Shown here piece after piece: positions 25,654 through 34,222 of a DNA stretch of 64,000 nucleotides; within the stretch, counting starts at the first letter, position 1; the number at the start of each line of letters is the position of its first letter. The notes under the pieces are model-generated. The model was given only the letters and a program-made list of their open reading frames with translations. It was not told the DNA's origin and made no database searches. A program made the translations under genes and the position numbers. The stretch comes from Ignavibacteriales bacterium (GTDB lineage: Bacteria > Bacteroidota > Ignavibacteria > Ignavibacteriales > Ignavibacteriaceae), in NCBI GenBank assembly GCA_003538625.1, contig DPRR01000007.1, positions 248,001 to 312,000 on the forward strand. Direction: 5' to 3'.

Positions 25654-28557
25654 ATGATAATTGTGATGTCAGAAAATCAACATACAACAGACAGTGAACT
25701 TATTCTTCAAATAGTAGGATATAACCAAAGTGCATTTGAAGAACTTTTTAATCGATATTCAGCAACAATTTATTCATTGATTAAAGAAATAGTAACTAAT
25801 CCCAAACTGGCTGAAAAAGTTCTACTAAATGTTTTTTCAGTTTTTCTAAAGCGATTAGAGTATTACAGTACCAGTACGGAGAGTGCTTTTACATGGTTGA
25901 TACTGCTCGCAAGAAATCTTTCAATTGATACTCTTAACCGCATAAAGTTTGGTGAAGATATTCCCGAATACTCAGATGAATATGAGATCGATTACCTTCT
26001 GCCAAAAGTTTCACAGGTTATAAGTCCAATAGATATTAATAAAAGAACAGAACTCAGTACAAAAATAAAAACATATAAAAGTAATCTTACAGAAGCACAA
26101 AACCTGGTGTTATCACTAGTGTATTTTGAGGGTTTAAATGAGGAAGAAATTGCAAAGAGATTAAATGTTCCCGTTGTGACTGTGAGACAAAAAATCTTAA
26201 GCATTATGGAAAATCTTTATGAGCAGTACACCGGAAAAACCGAGAACACTTCTAATAAGGATATTTTAAATCTCATAAAGGTTGAAGCTTTAGGTTGTCT
26301 CTCATCAAAAGAAAAAGTTATACTAAACAAGATGAGAGAAAATGAATCTGATTTTTTATGGAAAGAATTAGGCGAGTATCAAAATTTAACAGCATTACTT
26401 TCAGTGGTTATTCCATTACAAAATCCTGTATCTGAACTTGGTGAACAAATAAGAAATTTATTTAAGGCAATTGTGCAGGGCGATCAGGATGAAGTTACAA
26501 TCTCAAGAACTGAGCAGGATATAATTGATGATATTCAAGAGCCAATCCAAGAACCAATTCAGGAGCATATTCAAGTTCAAACACCAAACCCTATCCCGGA
26601 AATTATCAAAGACACTGAAATACCTGAAAAAAATAAATCAGATTTTGAATTAAAATTCAGAGAACGTGATCCTGAAGAGTTAAGTATTTTGAAAAAGCTG
26701 GAAACTATTGAAACGGTCTTTAAGAATACACCCGTTGTCAATAAAGAAGAGAAAAAAATTCAATTCAAAGATTATGTTGTACCGGAAAAAAAATCTGAAA
26801 TAGCTGCCCCAAAAATTATTACTCCTGTACAGATTAAAGATTCAGTAAAAGAAGTTATTGCGGAGGATAAAACAAATGAAGGCAAAACCTTATCATCATA
26901 TGATTATAAAAAAGAATTAAATATTGATAATGATGATCCTTCAATTGTTATTGACGAACCGGCATCAACTTTAGTAAATGATGATGTTATTCCTAAAAAC
27001 AGATTAATACCTAATAGCAGCATAGACCTAAAAGAATTTTTTAAGAAGGACGAAGTTCCATCGGCTAATAAAAAAATTATTCCTGATAAACCAAAAGAGG
27101 AGAAGTTAGTTGAGAAAACTCCAGTCTCACAAGTAGCAGATAACTCTGATATAAAAATTAAGAGCAATGAACCTCCGAAAGACCTTAGAAAAGTAAATGT
27201 GTTTGTCGAGAGGGAAGAAAAGAAAAGTAAAACTGAATTTTCAGTTACGCCACACGATAAAGTTGAAATCCAAAAGAAATTACCTGAATTGAATAATGAA
27301 CCAAAAAAGGTTGAGAATGTTCCGGTAAAAGAATTTCAGAGTCCGGAGACACCAATAAAATCACCTATTATCGAAGATTCTGCTATTAAAATTAAGGATA
27401 ACGAATCGCCAAAAGTATTTAGCAGAAGCAATGTTTTTGTTGATAAGAACATAACTGCAACTACGATCAATCCATCTTCGATAGTAAATAAACAGTCAGA
27501 GCCAATAAATCCAAAAGAAGAAACAAACTATTCATTCGGTAGAAACCGGAATAATTATCATCCTGTTCAACCTGCCGTTGATAAAACCAAATTAAAAATT
27601 AGAGAAATTCAATTTACGGAAGAGGATAAACAGGTTGATACTCCAAAACAAGAAATTGTTCCGCAGGTATTTGAATCTAAGCCCGTAAAGGATAAAGTAA
27701 GTGCAACTGTGCCTGCTAAAGAATCAATAAACATAGATGAAATTATAGCAAAGATTGAAGATGATGTAACAGAACCTGTAAATCAAATTAAGGTTTCAAA
27801 TTTTGAAAGTAGAAACCAAAAACCTGTTCGTAAAAGAAAAAGCATATATATTGCAGCTGCGGCTATAGTTCTTTTAGCTGCATCCTCAGTTTTTCTATAT
27901 GTAAACTATACAGGCACCCCTGAACAGATTGTTAGTACAAATTCAAAACCGGAAAAATTAAATTTAACGGCAGAATCCACTTTTGTTACCAATGAAAACT
28001 CTAATCCTCCAACTCAATCTGAGACTATAAGTGAAACGCAAAACCTTAAAACACCCGAATTAAAGGGATCAATTAAAGAAAATAAAGTTGTTGTTCCTCC
28101 CTTACCTGAGATTTCAATAAAGGAAGAAAGCACTTTGATTGCTTCAAACATTAAGGAAAATTTACTTGACAGCCCTACAAATGAAGAGCATCAAACAGCA
28201 GCAGCAAAAACTGAAACTACAATTCCGCCAAAAGAAAATATTAAAGTTGAGGAAGAGCCCGCTTTTTTTGTGGCAGTAGAAGAAATGCCGGAATTGGTTG
28301 GCGGATTAAAAACTATTCAGAGCAAAATTAAGTATCCCGAAATTGCAAGCAGAATGGGAGTAGAGGGAAAAGTTTTAGTGCAAGCTGTAGTGGATGAAAC
28401 CGGAAATGTGATATCTGTAAAAACTATTAAAGGAATAGGTTCAGGTTGTGATGAAGTTGCGATGGACGCTGTTAGAAACAGCAAATTTACTCCCGGAAAA
28501 CAGCGCGGCAGAAACGTAAGGGTTCAGGTTACAATTCCAATTGTATTTAAAAAATAA
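25654..28557 (+). CDS. Predicted ECF sigma factor / anti-sigma-like / TM / TonB C-terminal fusion
   Basis: 967 residues. Residues about 12-97 match sigma-70 region 2 ('AFEELFNRYSATIYSLIKEI', 'WLILLARNLSIDTLNR'). About 144-190 match sigma region 4 ('LTEAQNLVLSLVYFEG' then 'LNEEEIAKRLNVPVVTVRQK'). About 207-272 ('KVEALGCLSSKEKVILNKM' to 'PVSELGEQIRNLF') resemble the N-terminal helical domain of RskA-type anti-sigma factors. A charged, proline-rich, apparently disordered linker (about 275-727) ends in basic 'KPVRKRK'. One transmembrane helix (about 731-751) follows, then a Pro/Glu-rich linker and a TonB C-terminal domain (about 876-967; 'YPEIASRMGVEGKVLVQAVV', 'SKFTPGKQRGRNV'). Topology is predicted cytoplasmic-N, periplasmic-C. 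ATG at 25666 is an alternative start. I infer a membrane-tethered sigma factor. Release by proteolysis and energising or sensing through TonB are hypotheses. Confidence 0.85.
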   Translation: MIIVMSENQHTTDSELILQIVGYNQSAFEELFNRYSATIYSLIKEIVTNPKLAEKVLLNVFSVFLKRLEYYSTSTESAFTWLILLARNLSIDTLNRIKFGEDIPEYSDEYEIDYLLPKVSQVISPIDINKRTELSTKIKTYKSNLTEAQNLVLSLVYFEGLNEEEIAKRLNVPVVTVRQKILSIMENLYEQYTGKTENTSNKDILNLIKVEALGCLSSKEKVILNKMRENESDFLWKELGEYQNLTALLSVVIPLQNPVSELGEQIRNLFKAIVQGDQDEVTISRTEQDIIDDIQEPIQEPIQEHIQVQTPNPIPEIIKDTEIPEKNKSDFELKFRERDPEELSILKKLETIETVFKNTPVVNKEEKKIQFKDYVVPEKKSEIAAPKIITPVQIKDSVKEVIAEDKTNEGKTLSSYDYKKELNIDNDDPSIVIDEPASTLVNDDVIPKNRLIPNSSIDLKEFFKKDEVPSANKKIIPDKPKEEKLVEKTPVSQVADNSDIKIKSNEPPKDLRKVNVFVEREEKKSKTEFSVTPHDKVEIQKKLPELNNEPKKVENVPVKEFQSPETPIKSPIIEDSAIKIKDNESPKVFSRSNVFVDKNITATTINPSSIVNKQSEPINPKEETNYSFGRNRNNYHPVQPAVDKTKLKIREIQFTEEDKQVDTPKQEIVPQVFESKPVKDKVSATVPAKESINIDEIIAKIEDDVTEPVNQIKVSNFESRNQKPVRKRKSIYIAAAAIVLLAASSVFLYVNYTGTPEQIVSTNSKPEKLNLTAESTFVTNENSNPPTQSETISETQNLKTPELKGSIKENKVVVPPLPEISIKEESTLIASNIKENLLDSPTNEEHQTAAAKTETTIPPKENIKVEEEPAFFVAVEEMPELVGGLKTIQSKIKYPEIASRMGVEGKVLVQAVVDETGNVISVKTIKGIGSGCDEVAMDAVRNSKFTPGKQRGRNVRVQVTIPIVFKK

Positions 28558-28584
28558 TTTCTGTTCTATATCAAATTTAAAATT

Positions 28585-28614
28585 AAAAAGGGATCAGAAG
28601 CAGATCCCTTTTTT
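28585..28614. terminator. Bidirectional-looking terminator between convergent genes
   Basis: GGGATC (28590-28595) pairs with GATCCC (28603-28608), and flanking A-run/T-run extends the stem on both sides. T-run 28609-28614 serves the plus-strand sigma/TonB transcript. The A-run at 28585-28589 serves the minus-strand coiled-coil transcript. Confidence 0.88.
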
Positions 28615-28639
28615 ATTATAGAAGTACAAAACATTTCAA

Positions 28640-31600
28640 TCAAATCTTAAACATGCGGGTTTTTTCTGTGTCAGATTGATTTTCACTTGTATCAGATGTG
28701 TCAGCGATTGAAATCTTCCCGGCAATGGTATCCTGTCTGCTTCTTAAAATAGATTGCTCTATTTTTAATTTTTCTCTTATTTTCTGGTAACGCTGCAAAA
28801 CTCTTTGACTTTTAACTATTTCTTCCTGCAATTTTTTCTTTATAGATGTGAGCTTCATTATATTGCCGCGATGTTCTTCATGTTCAACTTTGATCATACT
28901 AATAGCAGTTTGAAGTTCAACAAGTTCATCCATTGATTCAGAGATTTTATGATTAAGTTCCTCTACCTTTTCTTCATACACTTTTGTTTCTTTTTCAACT
29001 TTAACCCTCTTTTCCTTCGCTTCAATAAACTTTTGATTCATCATATTTACAAGATCCTGTAAACTTTGCTCGATCGTAACTTTTTTCTTTTGAATCAATT
29101 CAGTTTCCAGTTTCATATCATCATTTGAATTTCTCTTTTCTACAGTTTGTTCTTCAAGTTTTAACAGATCATTTCTAAGCTGCTCTTTCTTTTCATTAAA
29201 TGATTTGAGTAATTGTTCAAAAGAATCTATTTCCGCCTGCCGCATGTTTAACAATCTATCACTTTCTTCAAGAGCATTAATTTTTTCAAATAGAAGCTGA
29301 TCCTTTTCTTCAATGTCTTTTTCTTTCCTCTGAACTATCTGATCAAGTACATATCTTTTCTTCGTTATCTCATTCATTTCAGAATTAAAACGCTGAAACA
29401 TTTTTGTGAATCTGTTTTCAAGATCCATGTTGCCCTTTTCAATTTCCTCTCTTCGCTGTTCTAATAAGGGAAGGAGTTCTTTTATCTTTTCCTTATCCTT
29501 ATTCAATTTATCATAAGCCTCTTGTTCAAGTATGGTCCGCTTGTGCAGGTCGTTTTTAAGTTCCTCAAGTCTTCTTGTTTCGCTGCTAAGTTCTTTGTGC
29601 CGGAATTCAATTTCATTTACTTCCGCATTCAACTTTGCTAATCTTTTAGTTTTTATGCTTAAAGATTCCTCAACGGCAATTAGTTCTTTCTGTTTGCTTT
29701 CAATGGATTCAAATATTTTTTGCTGACGAGTATTTGTTTCATTTAGTTCTTTAAGTTTCTCAGCCATCTGAGATTCTAATATCTGACTTTCATTTTCCCG
29801 TGCAGTAAAACTTTTTTCAATAATGTTAAGTCTATCAACTTTTTCTTTTATCTGTTCAGCAAGTTCATCGACCTTAATCCGGGTGCTTTTTTCAGTTTGT
29901 TTAAGATCATTTATTACTGAACGTATTTTTTCAGCTTCAGCGTTTTGAGCTTCTACCTCATTAATCAGTTCCTCTAAAGCAAATCTTTTTTCATTCTCTT
30001 TAAATTCCTGTTCAATAATTCTGTTTGCAACGCTCGCAGTCTTCTGATCTATTTCAGCGCTTATTTCTTCAAGTTTTATCTTTTTCTGGATGTTTTCATC
30101 AGTAAGTATTCTGATCTCTTCTTTTATTATTTCTGATTTTTCTTCTTCTTGTTTTAATTGAATAGTAATCTCAATTAATTTTTCATTTTTATTATTAAGC
30201 TCGGTAGTAACTTTTTCTAATTCAGTTTTAGCGGGAATAATTTTTTCGCTAAGTAAAGATTGGTTAGCACTTAAATGTTCAGTTATTTTAGCCAGATCGG
30301 ATCTTTTCTGCTCTTCTTCTTTTGCCAGACTGGATAAATTCTTCCGTATCTCTTCTGCTTTTTGCTCATTGATCTGAATTGCATTATTAAGCTCTTCAAT
30401 TTTTAATAATTTATTCTGTTCTTCAGATTCAATTTCTTTTTTCAGTAATTCTTTTTCTTTAAGATATGCCTCATCATGTTTAATCTGATCTGATAATTCC
30501 AAAACTGCTGATTTTTTATTCTCAATCTCATCGACTAATACTGCTAACTCTTCTCTTAGCTCATTGGATTTTGTTTCTTGAAGGTTTAATTCTTCCTCAA
30601 GTTTATCAATCTTTTCTAATTGTTCCTGCTCCATTAGCTCAAGTTCCCTAAAGCGCATTCTCTTTTGATCTAAATTAGTTTCATTAACACGGATGAGTTC
30701 ATTAAGCTCATTTAGCTTTCGAGATTTTAACGATTCTTCTTCAGATAATTTTGATATTTCTTCTTTAATAACATCAAGTCTTAGCTCCTGCTCTTTGGCT
30801 TCGCGGGATATTTCTTCAATCCAATGAATTCTTTCTTTTCCAACTTTTTCAAGTTCTTCTAAGGTCTGTTTCTTTTCTTCAGTAAGATTTTCTTTAAACT
30901 TTAGCTGATTAAATACTTTTGAGAGTACTGATTTTTTCTTCTTTTCTTCCTCTTCAAGTTCAGATATTCTTGATTGTAATGCTTCAACTTTTTGTTTCTG
31001 TTCATCAGCCTGTCTTACTAGTTCACGAATTTGTTTTTTTCTTGTTTCTTCTTCGTCGTAGAGATTTGATATTTTTGATCCGAGAAATTCTGATTGTTTT
31101 TTCTTTTCACTTACTTCTTCATCTAATTCTTTTAAAAGATTAACAGATTGATTTTCTTTTTCTTTAAGATCAAATAGTTTTAGATTTAGCTCAGTTATTT
31201 CCTTTTCTTTAATGTGTATCTCATCTAATACTCTGTTTTGATCATCGGTCAGTTGAGTAATTTTATCTTCAACAGCACTTACTTCTTTATAAGATTTTTT
31301 AAGTTGTTCGGTGTTTAATGATTCAATTTCTTTTCGTTTATCATTTATTCTTTCAATTAATTCATCCTCTAAAGAATTTAACTCATCAATCCTTTCTTCG
31401 GCAGCAAATATTTTATCGTTTAGATCATCGCACTCCTGTCTTAGCGCTTCAATCTCTTTTTGATTATTACTTGTTTCATTCTCAATATTTGATTCAATAC
31501 TTCTTAAGTTTTCATCGTTATTTATCTGGTTTTTGATTTTATCAATTCGGGAGGAGTAATCAAGCAGAGTATTTTGTTCCTCTAATTTTAGATGCCGCAG

Positions 31601-31852
31601 ATTAAGGATTTCTTTATTATATCCCTCAATGTCGGATTTGGCTTGCGACTTTTGTTCACGCAAAGATTCTATCTCACTGGAAAGACTCAGTTTTCGCTCA
31701 TTAAGATCGGCAACTTCCATTCGCATCTTCTTTAAAACATCGTTAAGATTACGAACACTTTCTTCCTTCTCTGAAATACTGTTTATTTTAAAGAGAAGTT
31801 CTTCGTTTTCTTTTTCTAATTCACTAAGTCGTTTATTTTCAAATAAACCCAT
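28640..31852 (-). CDS. Giant coiled-coil protein (unknown function)
   Basis: 1070 residues, almost entirely heptad-like E/K/L/I/Q-rich sequence, for example 'QEEEKSEIIKEEIRILTDEN'. It has no obvious globular domain, signal peptide, transmembrane helix, Walker A or SMC hinge. Start ATG 31852 has 'AGGAG' upstream. The C-terminus is polar ('IADTSDTSENQSDTEKTRMF'). It could be a cytoplasmic scaffold or filament-like protein; similarity to SMC or myosin proteins would come from coiled-coil bias. Convergent with the sigma/TonB gene and sharing its terminator. Confidence 0.8.
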   Translation of the reverse strand: MGLFENKRLSELEKENEELLFKINSISEKEESVRNLNDVLKKMRMEVADLNERKLSLSSEIESLREQKSQAKSDIEGYNKEILNLRHLKLEEQNTLLDYSSRIDKIKNQINNDENLRSIESNIENETSNNQKEIEALRQECDDLNDKIFAAEERIDELNSLEDELIERINDKRKEIESLNTEQLKKSYKEVSAVEDKITQLTDDQNRVLDEIHIKEKEITELNLKLFDLKEKENQSVNLLKELDEEVSEKKKQSEFLGSKISNLYDEEETRKKQIRELVRQADEQKQKVEALQSRISELEEEEKKKKSVLSKVFNQLKFKENLTEEKKQTLEELEKVGKERIHWIEEISREAKEQELRLDVIKEEISKLSEEESLKSRKLNELNELIRVNETNLDQKRMRFRELELMEQEQLEKIDKLEEELNLQETKSNELREELAVLVDEIENKKSAVLELSDQIKHDEAYLKEKELLKKEIESEEQNKLLKIEELNNAIQINEQKAEEIRKNLSSLAKEEEQKRSDLAKITEHLSANQSLLSEKIIPAKTELEKVTTELNNKNEKLIEITIQLKQEEEKSEIIKEEIRILTDENIQKKIKLEEISAEIDQKTASVANRIIEQEFKENEKRFALEELINEVEAQNAEAEKIRSVINDLKQTEKSTRIKVDELAEQIKEKVDRLNIIEKSFTARENESQILESQMAEKLKELNETNTRQQKIFESIESKQKELIAVEESLSIKTKRLAKLNAEVNEIEFRHKELSSETRRLEELKNDLHKRTILEQEAYDKLNKDKEKIKELLPLLEQRREEIEKGNMDLENRFTKMFQRFNSEMNEITKKRYVLDQIVQRKEKDIEEKDQLLFEKINALEESDRLLNMRQAEIDSFEQLLKSFNEKKEQLRNDLLKLEEQTVEKRNSNDDMKLETELIQKKKVTIEQSLQDLVNMMNQKFIEAKEKRVKVEKETKVYEEKVEELNHKISESMDELVELQTAISMIKVEHEEHRGNIMKLTSIKKKLQEEIVKSQRVLQRYQKIREKLKIEQSILRSRQDTIAGKISIADTSDTSENQSDTEKTRMFKI

Positions 31853-32003
31853 GGCGGCTCCTGTTAAGTATGCCTATATTAAAGAAAATATCAGATAATT
31901 ATATAATTATAGTGGATGAAGTTAGCTATTGTGAGGTTAATTTTCAATTTAACAAAATATTACACCTTGTAAATCTTACAGGCATAATAAATTAAAAAAA
32001 CTC

Positions 32004-32345
32004 CTATAATTTTCCTTCCCGGTACTGTTTTCTAAAATTAATCTTTTCGATTTGTCTTTCAATTATCAGATCAGCAAGTTTTTCCGGAATTGATTCTTTA
32101 TTCTTGCCGGCAAATAATTTTGCTAATTTATTTTCACTGATATCAATTCTGTAAAGTGTATTTATTAAGAGGTTATAATTCTTATCAAGCATCTCTTTCA
32201 TTTTTTCAGTTAAGTATTTACGGAATTCTTCAAGTTTTTCATAATCATTACTCGGAATAAGCGATGAATAATCGCTCTTTACAAAATCTTTTGAAACAAA
32301 TTTTTGAATTGAAAATATTTCTTCTTTATTCAAGATCTTATTCAT
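32004..32345 (-). CDS. Hypothetical protein, 113 aa
   Basis: A lysine- and glutamate-rich helical protein without signal peptide or membrane segment. 'LADLIIERQIEKINFRKQYR' is the C-terminal part. It overlaps the preceding PAP2-like gene by 8 bp, so it is probably translated from the same mRNA. No family recognised. Confidence 0.65.
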   Translation of the reverse strand: MNKILNKEEIFSIQKFVSKDFVKSDYSSLIPSNDYEKLEEFRKYLTEKMKEMLDKNYNLLINTLYRIDISENKLAKLFAGKNKESIPEKLADLIIERQIEKINFRKQYREGKL

Positions 32346-32955
32346 TAATCAACCCGGTTTTTACTTTTAAAACAATTTTATAACAAGCATAAGTAAAAAA
32401 GACAGCTGCAAAAACATCTATTGTATAGTGTACGTGCTGCAACAATACTGCTATTGCCACAGCAATTGTGCTAATTAAAAATAATGATTTAAATACTTTT
32501 TTTTCTGAAACTAAAAATAAAATAAACAACGTAGCAGTGTGTCCGGAAAAGAAAAGATCCTTAGTTAATGTTTGTCCTGTTCCAAAAAATTCTACAAATG
32601 GATCGTTTAGGATAATCATTGTTGCCGGCGGATCTAAAGGAAGCAAATACATGGCAATTATTCTTACCGCAACCATTAATGTGTAAAGTTGTACAGCAAA
32701 CAATAGCTGTTCGGGATTTTTAGAAAGCATTGCAATTGCAACAATAAGAGATAGATATATAAGTATAAATATTAGCCAGGTTAAATCTATTGGATTAAAC
32801 AGAGTTAATATGGGATCAGGTAAAACAACACCCGATCGTGCCTCTACAAATTTTAAAAAATTAGCCAGGCTTGTTAAAACAATTATAAGAAGCACAACGG
32901 TAACGATTAACTCAATTTTATTTCTTTTTACTATTAAGAATTCTTTCCAGTTCAT
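32338..32955 (-). CDS. PAP2-superfamily-like membrane phosphatase (PAP2_C type)
   Basis: 205 residues with about six membrane segments. The catalytic pattern of lipid phosphatase/sphingomyelin-synthase-like PAP2_C proteins is visible as 'FFSGHTATLFILFLVS' (SGHT) and 'HVHYTIDVFAAVFF' (H-Y-T-I-D-V). It probably acts on a lipid phosphate or transfers a head group. Start ATG 32955 has 'AAAGGGGA' upstream. Forms a unit with the overlapping small hypothetical gene. Confidence 0.8.
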   Translation of the reverse strand: MNWKEFLIVKRNKIELIVTVVLLIIVLTSLANFLKFVEARSGVVLPDPILTLFNPIDLTWLIFILIYLSLIVAIAMLSKNPEQLLFAVQLYTLMVAVRIIAMYLLPLDPPATMIILNDPFVEFFGTGQTLTKDLFFSGHTATLFILFLVSEKKVFKSLFLISTIAVAIAVLLQHVHYTIDVFAAVFFTYACYKIVLKVKTGLINE

Positions 32956-33057
32956 ATTCCCCTTAAAGAAAAATTATTATTCCGATTCTGATGCGGTATC
33001 ATATTATTTTTTATACAATCTGTAACAATGATCTGCAGCGCAGAGTTACCGATTAAA

Positions 33058-33789
33058 TTAAAATTTGATATTCCCCAGGAAATAGGGAAGCATACTTCTC
33101 CACGTTGGCCAATCGTGTGGTTGATCATAACCCCATAAATCTAGCCAGTGTTTTACTCCGCGTGCATTTAATATATCCGATAATTGCCGCGAAGCATTTG
33201 GATCTTCAAAGCTACCCTGTCCGGTTGCAATAACTATTCTTCCTTTCCTCATATGATCAAACATATGTTCATCATCCCATCGTGGCAGATAATCAACAGG
33301 TGAGTTAAAATAAACGTTGTCATCAAAATATCCCTTTGTATAACTTTTTAAATCATAACTGCCGCTCATGGCTATAGTTCCGCTAAAAATATCCGGACGC
33401 CGAAAAAAGCTGTTTGCTGCATGAAGCGCCCCGAGTGAAGCGCCTGTGGTTACAATTGGCACCAGGCCTTTACTATGGTTATGAATAAACGGAACAACTT
33501 CTTCAACAACATATTTATTATACTGTTGATGACGTATAGCTTTATGAGCCGGATGCATGCTATTGTTTAACCAGCTTTCGTTATTAATGCTGTTAATTGA
33601 AAAAGCTTTTAATTTTCCATCACGCAAATAACCGCCGATTGAGTCAATTAGTTTAAATCTTTCATACTCAAGATAATCTGCAGCCGCAGTCGGAAACATC
33701 AACAATGCATAACCATAATGTCCATATACAACAATTTCCATTTCTTTGTTAAGATTTGGGCTGTACCAGCGATGAATCTCTCTACTCAT
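33058..33789 (-). CDS. Esterase-family alpha/beta hydrolase
   Basis: 243 residues. Starts 'MSREIHRWYSPNLNKEMEIV', a form typical of the bacterial putative esterase (esterase D-like) family. The nucleophile elbow is 'VTTGASLGALHAANSFF' (G-A-S-L-G), and 'FSGTIAMSGSYD' follows. The likely catalytic histidine is near 'WGYDQPHDWPTW' at the C-terminus. There is no signal peptide, so it is cytoplasmic. Substrate unknown. Confidence 0.85.
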   Translation of the reverse strand: MSREIHRWYSPNLNKEMEIVVYGHYGYALLMFPTAAADYLEYERFKLIDSIGGYLRDGKLKAFSINSINNESWLNNSMHPAHKAIRHQQYNKYVVEEVVPFIHNHSKGLVPIVTTGASLGALHAANSFFRRPDIFSGTIAMSGSYDLKSYTKGYFDDNVYFNSPVDYLPRWDDEHMFDHMRKGRIVIATGQGSFEDPNASRQLSDILNARGVKHWLDLWGYDQPHDWPTWRSMLPYFLGNIKF

Positions 33790-33997
33790 AAAACTCCATA
33801 TATAATTGAAAAGCTAAATGTGAAAGTAAGAATTTGAGTGAAAACTATGAAATAACTGTCAATCCAGCGTCAAATATTTTAAAATATTTTATTTAAATCA
33901 TTTTAGTCAGTAAAAAGCAATCATTGACAATGCTAAAGTATTATTAGTAATTGATTTAACATATCTTCAAATAATTTTTTGCATTTAAATTCTAACA

Positions 33998-34003
33998 TAT
34001 TAT
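33998..34003 (+). promoter_or_regulatory. Possible -10 element for an orphan small RNA
   Basis: TATTAT, about 28 bases before the first hairpin of the small RNA candidate. No good -35 hexamer precedes it; only a T-run is found at the right distance. A TTGACA at 33924-33929 lies further upstream but lacks a well-placed -10. Confidence 0.25.
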
Positions 34004-34067
34004 TTTTACTTCAGAATTGAAATTGTACTTGGTAATAAGTCCTCCCCCAAGCTTATTATCAGTACTA

Positions 34068-34103
34068 CCCCGATGTTTTACCCCAGCATCGGGGACTTTT
34101 TTT
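34068..34103 (+). terminator. Rho-independent terminator 1 of the orphan plus-strand transcript
   Basis: 8-bp stem CCCCGATG/CATCGGGG with an 11-base loop and a T7 run at 34097-34103. Confidence 0.75.
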
Positions 34104-34107
34104 ATGT

Positions 34108-34142
34108 GGAGATCATTTCTTTTGATCTCCATTTTTTATTTT
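34108..34142 (+). terminator. Rho-independent terminator 2 of the orphan plus-strand transcript
   Basis: Stem GGAGATCA/TGATCTCC (34108-34115 with 34123-34130), then A and a T-rich run to 34142. A tandem backup terminator just after the first one. Confidence 0.75.
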
Positions 34143-34222
34143 AAAGCCATCTTCATACTGCCCACAATTAACAATTGATGCGATCTGAATTTAAATATTT
34201 GTAATTATCTGTATCCCGTATT

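Larger units (their letters stand above)
34010..34142 (+). ncRNA. Candidate small RNA: three hairpins, C-rich loop, two U-tract terminators
   Basis: Three consecutive hairpins lie between two minus-strand genes. Hairpin 1 (34031-34039 with 34052-34060) displays the loop TCCTCCCCCAAG, a strong anti-Shine-Dalgarno-like sequence. Hairpin 2 (CCCCGATG 34068-34075 with 34087-34094) is followed by ACTTTTTTT. Hairpin 3 (34108-34115 with 34123-34130) is followed by ATTTTTTATTTTT. T-runs occur only in the plus-strand sense, and no plus-strand gene lies upstream, so these would terminate an otherwise unannotated plus-strand transcript. The 5' end is a guess. Alternatively the block may be repeat-derived. 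Confidence 0.5.

Noticed and set aside
28640..31852. SMC or Rad50-type ATPase
   Set aside because: No Walker A, Walker B or signature motif, no hinge; only coiled coil.
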